DNA of 64,000 bases from assembly GCA_003254905.1 (NCBI GenBank), contig QANU01048826.1, forward strand, positions 2,746-66,745, given 5' to 3'. Positions 49,901 to 61,900 of this stretch are shown piece after piece. The notes under the pieces were generated by a model that did no database searches, had not been told where the DNA came from, and saw only the letters and a program-made list of their open reading frames with translations. Position numbers and translations under genes: made by a program. Numbering within the stretch: the first letter of the stretch is position 1; each line of letters starts with the position of its first letter. The stretch is from Nissolia schottii (Eukaryota; Streptophyta; Magnoliopsida; Fabales; Fabaceae).

Positions 49901-52900
49901 GTTATCAAATTCTGAATGTAGCTTCATCAGAAATTGATTGCGCTTGCTAGTCTCATGTACCACCAACACTGCAGCATTATATTCTTTGGAAACCGAAGCA
50001 CAAACAATATCAGAAAATTCTGCCCAAAGATCCTAAAAGCCAGAATAATACTCTTGAATGGCCAAGTTGCCCCGAGTTTAATTAGCAATCTCACACTCTA
50101 ACTGAATCTTCTAGCTGAATTTGTTTGGTTGTACACCACCTTCAAATACTCCTACAGATTTCGCAGTTCTGTGCGGCCGAAGATGAAGAAGGATTTGTTG
50201 ATCGCAAGATCTAGTGATCCAAGACATCACTTTAGCATTCTTGACGTTCCATTGAGCCAGTTGTGTAGCCTCCTTAGGAGCTGGTACGGTGCCATCTATA
50301 TGACCCCATAATTCCTTTCCCGTGACAAACAACTTGAATTGAAATTCCCAGTGTTCAATTCTTCCCAGTGAATTTGACATAGAACTGAATTGGTACCAGC
50401 CATAACAAGGTGATAGAAAAATATGAGAATCAAACCAGAAAAAGGTAGGGGAGAAAAAAAATCTGACGCGGCCTCAAATGCTTGAAGAAAGAGAACCAGA
50501 AGGAACCCAAGAGAACTAGAGGCAAACCAAGATGATCAAACAAGGCCCAAGACCAAGACCAAGACCAAGAAGAAATTCCTATGTTGGAATTTCAGAGGAA
50601 AAAAAAAAATGATACCCAATTTCAGAGCAAAACAAAAAAAAATGCAAGCTCTGATACCATAACAAAGTTAAATTTGCGATGGCAAGGTGATTGCATTGCT
50701 TGACTATGCATTCAATTTATAGATAAAATTACAAAGGTCATTGGCTGAAATCTAGGCTAATTTTCAGGGATCTCTATGCTGTTTCTATCTAGGCTAATTT
50801 ATAGGGATTGCTAGGCTGATTCTAATATATTTAAGGAAATACAATATATGCAATAACAGTTATACACATTACTGTAAATTATATACAGCCATAAAAAATA
50901 TAGATTCTAATGATGGATTCCTAACTCTCACCCTTAAGTTGAAGCTTATAAATCGTATGCACCAAGCTTATAGATTGCTGAGGTGTCAGTAACTAATTTG
51001 CCGAGGTGTCATGAGTGGAGAGAGAAAATCAGATCTGGTGAGGGATTATACAATTTCTGAGGATTTGAGGGAGATTTGGGCTATCGAAGTGCCATTGCTA
51101 TCTTTACATTTCTGAATTTTTCCTTTATGTTATTTCTGTATTTTCTGCATTCCTCAAAGCTTGGTTAGCCATCTCACTGATTCCTACTTGGGCAATATTT
51201 TAAGAAATAAAATGCACTTACACACAACATTTTTTGCTGTTCATCTTCTTTTGCTCATTGATATCAGTTCCTATCGTACACATTTTTAGTTTACATTTGG
51301 TAGCTTACACATTTCACTAATTTTGTGTGTATTTCAGGAACTTTGGGAGGAAAATTTGAGTGCTTCTGTCAGCCTTCAAGTTTTGGAAATGACTGAGAAA
51401 TTCTCCATGATGGCAGCATCTCATAGCATTGCTACTGACTATGGAAAACTTGATTGCATCACTTCCCTATTCATGAGCTTTTTATCTAGAAATCAGCCCA
51501 TGACTTTTTGGAAAGCATTCTTTCCTATATTTAATTGTGTGTTTGATTTACACGGGGCAACTCTGATGGCACGTGAAAATGATCGTTTTTTGAAGCAAGT
51601 CAGTTTCCATCTTCTTCAGCTTGCAGTTTTCCGAAATGAGAACATCAGGAAAAGGGCAGTTATTGGGCTCCAAATACTTGTGAGGGTATGTTTTCATCAA
51701 TTTAATATATGCTTTGCTTGGTTTCGAATCACATTGATGTAAAACTTGTTTTGGTTTCTACATTTTGTGCAGAGTTCATTTCATTACTTTATGCAGACAG
51801 CGAGGTTGAGAGTTATGTTGATTATCACATTATCAGAGCTAATGTCTGATGTGCAAGTTACTCAGATGAGATCTGACGGAAGCCTAGAAGAGAGTGGTGA
51901 AGCTCGGCGACTTCGAAAGTCTTTGGATGAAATGATGGATGAAAATAAAAGTGCTTCCCTGTTGAAGGAGTGTGGATTACCTGAAAGTGCTCTTGTGGCC
52001 ATACCAGAAAAAATGACGCAGAACAGGTGGTCCTGGTCAGAGGTGAAATATCTGTCCGACAGTCTTCTTTTGGCCCTTGATGCTAGCTTGGAGCATGCGC
52101 TACTGGTATGTTTTGGTTATTTATTCTTCATTTTAGGCCTTTATGATAGTGACATTCTTACACTGCTAACTGCTCATTAGAACTAATAGATTTAGTGACA
52201 AACTCTTGAAATGACTTTCTCCCGAACAAAATGGGAATCTAATTCAATATGCTTGGTTCTTTTATGAAACACTAATTATGACGCTATATGAAGATCAGCT
52301 TGATTATGACAACATATTTGGATCCATGGGACTATTGGTAGGTCTACAATCCAGCATAAATGCATACATCCTTTGTGAGAGAGAAATTCCATTTTGCGAT
52401 TGAGAAACCTCAATACTAAGGAAGTATCTTAACTTATTCATATCATTGGTTTGAAAATGGTTGAACATATGTTTCCTGTCAACTCAGATTTTGTCATGAT
52501 CATTACAGGTGTTCACAAAATCGTCCACATAAAGAATTAAGTAAACACATTTACTAGGGGAAGTATGATAATATAAGACCCAATGATTTGCTTTACTTTG
52601 CTTCATCCTAAAACCTTGAATAATAGAGCTAAACTTTTCAAATCAAGCTCTTGGTGATTGTTAGTCCATAGAGTGAACATTTTAGCTTGCATACCAACCG
52701 ACACTCCCTTTGAGCAATAAAGCCGGGTGGTTCCTCCATGTAAACCTCTTCTTCAAGTTTTCCATGAAGAAATGCATTCTTAATGTCCAGCTAATACAAT
52801 GGCCAATGTTGGATAGCAGCCATTGCTAGAAAAAGGCGAACTGAGGTAATTTTGGCCACAAGAGGAGTATCCCCATAGTCAAGAGACTAAAGACCATAAA

Positions 52901-55900
52901 TTTGTGTATATCCTTTGGCCACAAGATGAGCCTTGAGTCTGTCAATCTGTCCATCTGGGGTGAATTTAATAGTGTACACCCATTGACACCCAACTGTTGT
53001 TTTGCAAGGAGGAAGTTAAACCAAATCCCACATACCACTCTGTTCTAAGGCATGCATTTCATCAATCATGGCTTGTCGCCATCCTGGATGATCGAGTGCC
53101 TCATAAACATTTTTGGGAATTGAAGCAGATGATAAAGATGATACAAAAGAATAGGTAGGTGATAGATGATAATAACTCAAAAAATTTTGAAGTGTAAGAA
53201 GATTGTGATAGTGTGTGTTTCATCTGAGGTATATTTAATTGAAATGCAGTGTACACTGACCAAGTGACAAGCTGTTTGAAACTTATGAAGTCCATTTGTT
53301 TTTTTCTACTTGCGAGTATTGCTTATATACCAGCAAACAGGACTGTATTACTGAAACAGGTTTACTCTTTATTCTCTCAATATGAAGATGGAATGAACCA
53401 GCTCATTTTGGATGCTATCTGTTCATGGCTTGGTTCCTGCCATTGCAACATGTTTAATGGTTCCTGATCGTGATCATTCCTGATCATGACTTGGGCAAAT
53501 GCCATTGCAAGTTTTCAACATGTTTGTAGCTTGGTTCCTTATGATTGCAACATGTTTAATTATTATACTAAGTGTAATATCTGTTTTCCAGGCCCCGACG
53601 ATGAGTATGGATAGATATGCTGCTGCTGAAAGCTTCTATAAACTGGCCATGGCATTTGCCCCCGTCCCTGATCTTCACATAATGTGGTTACTTCATCTAT
53701 GTGATGCACATCAAGAAATGCAGTCATGGGCTGAAGCTGCTCAGTGTGCTGTTGCTGTTGCTGGTGTTGTAATGCAGGTAAAGACATGTTTTATTTATGT
53801 ATGCTATCTGCATAAGTGTAGCTTAAGAAATTTCTGTGATCCATAAATTATTTTGATGGGCATACACCAAACAATTAAAACCTAGGAGATTGAGTGCTGC
53901 AATTAATTACGCCAATCTCTTGCCTAACAGAGTCTAACAGAGAGACATCTCTTTAGAGACCACGGGAAGAACACCAAAGAGAAACTACAAAAAAAAAAAT
54001 AATCGCTATACCTGTTAACCACTTCAGAAAGCAGTTACGACAATTATGTCAACAAGTAATATAGAGTGGCTGAGTTTGTTTCCATTAGGGTGGTATAACC
54101 AGTTACCGATAGAGGATTCAACTCAGCAGTGTTACATGCCAAAAGTGATCTACTCGATTAACAAAGAGATGAACAATATATGTAAAAACAGATGTTATAA
54201 GTTTTAATTCATTTCCCAAGTCAAGCATTACGAAATTATAATCTAAATTCTAATTCATTCTAATTGTGATCAAATTACCCGAAACTGATCATAGCTTAAT
54301 TCATCAGTCTTACCCACTTCAGCCTAAGGTTTTAGCCCATGAATTCATATGACTGCAAAAATTGTTAATCCCCGACAGTGGATATCGAAACGGCTGCTAC
54401 ATCAAAGATAGAAGGGGCATCATAAAAAACTTACTAATTTCTAATACGAATAATAGGTGTTCAAAACTCAAAAGCTACTCAGGTGAGATATATTCATCAT
54501 ATTCATCAGTCACACTTTGATGTTATAGCTTTAAAGAAGCAATCATCATTAATAAGTGTTGGAAAATATGTCTGCATTTATGACTTATGAGTGTGATTCA
54601 ACATACAAGAGACATGGAGGCAAGAAAGGCAACTAGTTTGCACGGAGGCAGGAAAGGCAACGAGTTTGCACAGAGGCATGAAAGGCAACAACAATACTTG
54701 AAGAACATTGTGCAAAACCAGATTTCACTGAGGCTTCCGCAAACCATGGCAGCAACATGTCCATCTTACATACGCCGAAATAGAATGTCGAAATGTGAGT
54801 TCACTGTGGAAGATGCAAACATGCCGGATGTGTGAGAAACTAGAGAACCAAAGAACAGAGAGGTGCTAGCGAAACCAAATTTGACGAGCTGCAGATTTGA
54901 CGAACCACAAACCATGCCAGAAAGACAGCTGACAAACCAGATCTAAGACGATACAGGATGCGGATGCCAAAAATCAGAACTGGAAGTAAGAAGGTCCATA
55001 TTTGATGGAAGAAAACCAAGATCCGTGCTTAACAATCACACTTCTGCCATTGGGAAGTATGCAGGCCAGAGTGGCACAAGTCTACCACTTCATTTTGGGA
55101 ACACTCACAATAAAAGTCCATCAACTTTATCCAAGAAACATTTACTCAATTGTGGGTCTTATCAACTTTATTGTGTGTGTGTGTCCAAGAATGAGGTGGT
55201 AGACTTGTGCTCATGCAGGAATTTCTCCATGGTTGATGCCATGGCTCTAATACTGTTGAGAGAAAAGAGGAGATAAAGGCATGTGAATTTTGTGTGTTTC
55301 AACTACACAACGGAGTCTGATTTATAGAGACTATGACATAAATACAAATATAAGCTTTCCTTAATTACAGATTCTAACATATTCTAATAATATCAATTAG
55401 AAAACAAGAAACTGTAACATAGAGAATAAAGGCAAAGAAGATACCGTGAAAAATATGTTTGTATTTCTGAGTATGATACAACATACAAGAAGGTAAGCCC
55501 ATAGGCCAAGAACAAAATCAAAACATAATGTTAAAATCAATCTAATATCTAAATCAATCCAAGATATTGTGAATATAAAATTTATTTCTAACAATAAGTA
55601 ATAAATAATAACAAGTCAATAATTGTGATGATGACATGGTTACTTGAGGCTGCAAAATTTGAGAAACATAGATGAGCTTGGTCAGAAAAGCTTGAAACAT
55701 CTTGAGATTGAGCAAGAAAGTTTGAAATATAGCAACCTTTGTGGGGACAAAGCTATGAAACGGGCCAACTTAATAGCCATTATGAGGAAATAATGCTGAC
55801 ATTTCTTCTTTGCGTATTAAGTGTGACGAATTTTATAAGGGCTAGCACATGAGGGAAGGGTTATCCAAACTCTCATAAAGGCTATCTTTGCAATTTCTAT

Positions 55901-58900
55901 GGGTGACCCAAGAACAATCACATGATAGATTGATACCATATTAGAATTGCATGGGCCTAACTCTGCCCGGAAAAATAAGCTAATGGGGAGAGGGTTACCC
56001 AATATTTTATAAAGGCTATCTTTTTCGTTATTTGTTTATTTTTTTATTTTTTATTTTTGGAATAAAAGAAGAATTATAGAAATGCTAAATTGACCATATC
56101 TTTAAGCAACATGGGAATTGATATTGGGTTAGCGAAATAGGTAAGTGTATTTTTGGAAAAGGAGCTATTGTGTAAACTCAATACAACGTGGTGTGTTGAA
56201 GAAGATGAGCTGTAGTGTGGGCAAATAGAAACTTCTCTAGTTTAAGTGAAGGCAAAATACAAACTTCGCATATTTAAGTGAGGGGAAAAAAGAAACTTCT
56301 GCGATTTAACTTATGGCAAAATCAAAACTTCGGTTGGCAAATTGAGGACAAAGATGCAACTTTGCTGGGAAAACAATAAAAAATCAGGGTTGCTTCAGAA
56401 TAGCACAATGCGAAAGATTCTTGGAATGACCAATCTCTACACCCAACACTCTGTCGTGATAAAGCTGCTATTTGGCACAATTGACAATTTTGATCTCATT
56501 AATAGAATATTTCTTTTTCTAAATTCTTCCCAATTTTTGATAATTATTGTGGTAACTATTTTTTATAGAGATTTTCCATTCTACTACATAAAACGGGAAA
56601 AGAAAATTGAGTGGCCACATCATGAAGGTATTAAGAATAGTAATATAACTCAAACAAGAAAAACATTTCAAAATTAAAATTATTAATAGATGACTTGTTC
56701 CATGATGCTACAGAACCCTAACTTCTAAAGAAGTTTAGGAAGACATAGGAAGAGAAAAGAACTCAAACAATTGATAACCGATAAAATCATTGTGTGGTGT
56801 TTTGTAGATCGGATCCTAATTGCTCTAGTACTCAATTCCCTAAACCACACAATAATATCTAAAAATAGGATTCTATCTTGACTATCTCTATATCCCAAAA
56901 ACTATTAAAGTTATAACAGTTCTGACATCGCTTAGGCATTGCATCTTTGGTGCTTAGGACCTGGTTCTTGATTGTTGAAGTGTTGCTTCTTGGGTGCTTT
57001 GGGTCTGCGCTCACCTGTAGAAGCATTCATTCTTTCCTTCAACTTGTAATGCTTAGGTTTTTGATCATGCAACACTCATGCACAACGGGTGCACGAGTGC
57101 TGTCTAACCCGGAATAGTGCTTTTTTCGAAGCAGATAAAACATTGTAAGTGAGAATGTAGGAGACCAGGCTAATATGAGAATTTGGGAAGTGTCGGTGGA
57201 AATGCAAACCAAGAGACTGCACGGAATCAAGTTGGCCCATGGGCCTAAATTAGCATAACTAACTTGCTGACTTAGCAAGGAGGAGTGTGAGAGGTGTTGT
57301 GTGTGTGTTATCTATAAGAGATTGGTGGGTGAGAAGGATTTAGGCAAGAACCCTCCCTAATGCTCAGAACATTTCTTCTCTTTTCGTACACTTTCTATAT
57401 TATTTTCAATTCTTCCATGGCTGACTCAACTCAAGGGTGTGAGTAATACTTCATACTTCTGTCTATTTATGCTTCATATCCATGGTTTCTTTCAGTGAAC
57501 AATTCTAAATTAAGCATTTAAAAATTATTTCTCTTAATCAGTCCCCAATTGTTCAAAGTATTCAAATTAAGTAAGCTTGAGGACAAAAGGGTGTATAATT
57601 ATTATTTTTCGCAAGTTATAAGCACTAAATGAACTCTAAGCTAGAGAAAGTATTCTTGAACATTTAACATTCCTTTCCAGCCATAAATTCCAGAGAATAG
57701 CAAAGACAAAGCGCTGCCACATGATCTAATCTTCTCTTCAAGAGCCAAATCCCCAAACATACTGTCATGTGCTGGCCCTAAATTATTTATTAGGTTATTA
57801 GTGAGAGGGGGCCTAAAATAAGGATTAGGGATTAAGGATTATTTTGTAATTTCATTAATTAATTAGGTTTTTAGCAAGTTTATCTATGTTTTGGGGATAA
57901 TGCATTCGGGATTAGGAATTGCTGACCCTAGACTAGAATTAGGAGAGTAGGTGGCCTGTCGAAGTGCTACCAAGTCCTTGGTATTTTACTTTCATATCAG
58001 TAATATATTCAGTATTTTGCTTCAAATTTTTTGTTGTTACAATTGGTACTAGAGCTCTAATCTTGGGAAACCTTGTGTATGGTTACTACGCGCGATGCCA
58101 TGAAACAATGCAATGAGGGCATGGAAAAAATTGGAATCAATTGATGGCGTAGAGAAGAAGCTAAAATTGATTGAGGATATAGGAGAGAAACTAGACTCTT
58201 TCTTCACAATGAAACAGAAGCATGATGAATAGGCTGCGTTAGAGGAACTTACATGGAAGATGGAGAGGCTGTTTTGCGAACGCGAGTGTGATCCTTCATG
58301 ATGACAACAAAGTCGCGACCACGTCTCTGAGGATGGTCGTCGATGATGCGAAGATGATGCCTGCAGAAGACGCGCAAGCCAGGAGAAGGGGCAATGCAGG
58401 CGGTGCGATACAGAGGGAGATGGCTCTTGTGTGCGTGCTTTTGTGCACAACAACCCAATCCCACTGGGTCCAGTTGCAGCGAAGAGGAAGAAGACCTTGG
58501 AAGCCACAACCCACATCGTCGTCAACCATCTAGATTTGAGGGCACCAGATCCAGATCTTGACTTTATGATGACAGAGACGACTACAAAGACAGAGTCATG
58601 AAACAGAGGTATCTGAGGGCTTAAAGTGGTCGGAAATTGGAATTCCCTTTGTTTTTCGTCTAAGTGACATATGGGTGGCTTGTCTGGATTAGAGGCATTG
58701 AGGGACTGGAGAAGATTGAGATGGCCTTCGTAGCTATGGAAGGTGACACTTTGATTTGGTATCGATGGTTGGAGGATCAAAACATTTTCCTTCATGGATG
58801 GAGTTGAAGGAAACTTTAATCAAGTGGTGCAAAATTCAAGGTGGCCCATAACCCTTTAGAACCCCTACTAGAATTGATGCAAATAGGGAGTATGGCTCGG

Positions 58901-61900
58901 TACAGGAAACAATTTGAGATGGTAAGTGTATTTGGGTAGGAAATTGAACTGAGCACAGTGATGAGCATCTTGCTAAGCAAGCTGAGGAAGGATATTAAGG
59001 AAAAGATGGTTAGTTTGTTTCGTTGCTTGAATGACATGATGGAAATGGCTAGGTAATTAGAACGAAGGAATAACACTTGGCGAGGTGATGTAGGACCAAT
59101 GGACTATGAACCAAATCTAGTCTCCATGAATGAGGAAGTGTCACAGATAGCAGTAGGGACATTGACCATTACGACTCCAGTTGGGGATAGGGAGAGGAAT
59201 GGAGGGAGTAGACTGTCAACCGCGGTATTGGCACATTAGGATTAGGGAGGGAGGCCCAAATATAAAGATTATGGATTAAGGGTTATTTTGTTATTTGTGA
59301 GTTTATTTAAGGTTGGGGATAATACTTTAGGGATTTGGAATTGGGAACCCTAGACTAGAATTGGGAGAGTAGGTGGCCTCTAAAAGAGCCACCATTGGAG
59401 AGTCGGCTGCCCCTTAAAATGCTACAAAGTCAATGTTTCTAGTTTCTTTAATATCAATAATGTATTCACTATTTTCCTTGATTATATTTGGTGTTGTTAT
59501 GATAAATGTAATCAAGGAAAATTTTTGACACCTCCCTCACTAATATTGAATATTTGGTGCCTCCCTCACTAATAACCTAATAAATAATTTAGCGCCGGCC
59601 CATGACACATTTTTGATGCTCCTTAAATATTGAATTTTTTGTTTACTTGCCATTTAGATAATTGTAGTTGTGATTTTCACATAATGGTTCCTTGAATTTT
59701 TCTTTTATTGATTGGATAAGCAGTGACCAGATAAATGACACATTTGTTAAGATATACCATTTATTTGCCTCTTCCCAAAAACTTAAACTTTTGGGAGAAA
59801 TGGTTCATGACATGGTATTAAAGCATCTATGAACAAATGAATCATCCAGAATTCAATCCTTGCAGCCCCATTCTTCTCAACAAAATAAGTTGATTTTCAG
59901 CACAATGGTAGATTGGGCTATGTATTATCTATGCTTCAAATCCAAAGTACTCTTGCTTGAGGGGCTTGTTAAAATATAAAGTCATTCATTTGCCTCCACC
60001 TAACAACATAAGCTTTTGGGATAGATGATTCATGACAAGGTTGAATCATAATAGAGGCAGGCTAATGGTTACAACTTAAAAATCTAATGACAAATTAAGT
60101 AGCCTTGTCCATGAACTCACGTTAACTGGATGGAGTGCGAAATTGCTGTTCCCTGATCCTATGTCTCTACTTAATCAGTTCTATCTATTTTTACAAATTA
60201 AAAGTTGTGGTCGCATGCAATTAGCTGTGAAATTAGCAAAAAGTGAACAGGCAAGCTATCTTATTCCTGCATACTTATTGGCTTATTATCATTTTTCCAT
60301 ACGGCCAGCTCAGATTCTTAGCATCTGAAAAATGAATAACCATCTGTTGCTTTGGCTTGTAGCATCTGAAAAATGAATAACCATCTGTTGCTTTGGCTTG
60401 TCTTTTCAATTTGATATATTATTAATGGCTGCTAAGATCCGCATGTCTTTCAAGCTTTTCAATATTTAAGCAAGGGTCATTCCATTTTTAAATATCTCTC
60501 TTGCTTGTGTGCTCATGCAAAAAAATCTGTTCAACTTGGATGAAGTGCATGAAGTACAAGCCTACCTTTTGGTTTTTGGGAGGATGTGTAGTAATCCTCC
60601 TCTTTTTAGAATCTCTTTGCTGGCCTTCATCAAATTTAAGTTTTGAATGATGAATTAAGTTTCTTTCTTCCCTTGGATGTTCCACTCTTTTGTGATCATT
60701 AATGAAGTAGTGACTTGTTCTGAGATAGTTTCTTTTCTTGGTGTTGTACATATTTTATCTGTTTGTACCTTTAATGTTTGAGTAGGGCTTCAAATTGTAA
60801 TAAACTCTTTTAACAATTGGAGGTAGCTTAGCCCTGTTAAAATAAGTTGTTTGGCCTGTTTGGAGATTGTTGGCTGTCTTTAATTTGGAAGTCTTCTACA
60901 CGTTAGTTGCTTTTAGTTATTAGGAGTAGAAAGGAAAGGCAATTGCTTTGGCATTTTGCTCTTCCTGCCAGACTCTACTTCATTTTGCTGCAGTTTCATT
61001 GCTGAGTTTTAAGTGAGATCTTTTCTTTCTGCTTTTTTGGCGACAGACTGGTTTTAGGCGACAGACACTTTTCTTCTTTCTTATCTCTTCTTTCTTCTTT
61101 CTACTAAGCTGGAAATGCAAAGAGATTTAGTTTCCCATTTTGAGCTGATGTGTTTTTGTTTAAAGTTAATTTCTTGCACCCCTTATAGTTTTACTCATTT
61201 TTTAAATAGGTTCCTATGTTTAAATTTGTAACTTTATCCATAGATTTTTTAAAATTTTCAACTAAGTCTGTTCTCATAAACTATCATTGACATTTATTAA
61301 GTTTTGAGGACCTATTTGAAAATGTAGATAAACTATTAAGTATTTATTCGGTTATATTGTTTGTTAAATAAGTCTGAATAGTTTATCTGAGATTTTAAAT
61401 AGGCTCCTTTAAATTTTAAGTTACAAATAAGGATTTACTTAATAGAATTTGAAAATATGCGGGGCCAGATTTATTTATCTTTTTCTTTATTACCTCTCGT
61501 GTCTTTGTGTCCTTTATGAAGATTTGTTATCCTCCTATTTTCTACTCTATTGCCTTGTTATCCTCTCTAGTGTCTTTGTCTCTAGTGCCTTGATCTCATA
61601 TTAACTAGCCTATTGGGCTTTAGTTATTACTTTTTGTTTTCTCAAGTGATAGAGATTATTATTTGCTTGGGAAAGTCAAATCTGAATATTTCGCGAACCT
61701 AAATGATATAGGCCTTATTCTCTTGCTGCTTTTGCATGTGGGAGGATGAGGATGGGAGAACTGAAAGCTTTTTCTGATATGTAAAGTGACATTTTTTTCT
61801 GGGCTTATTCCCTCGTTAAAATTTGGTGAAAATTTGGTGCAGGCACTTGTTGCCAGAAATGATGGTGTTTGGTGCAAAGACCATGTTGCTGCTTTACGTA

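Noticed and set aside
53249-53467. Possible extra SPK1 exon before exon 28
   Set aside because: The reading frame does not match any SPK1 text, and exons 27 and 28 join in frame without it.
58049-58795. A 248-codon minus-strand reading frame, one of the longest open frames in the window
   Set aside because: It lies antisense to the interior of the family G gypsy element, whose plus strand has gag remnants, a primer site and LTRs. The antisense protein is Ser/His-rich with no recognisable domain.
60581-60600. Another LINE-tail hairpin (GAGGAT ... ATCCTC)
   Set aside because: The loop is 7-8 bases rather than 5 and the flanking text lacks the TTCTTAATGAAATTCTTC and poly(A) signature.
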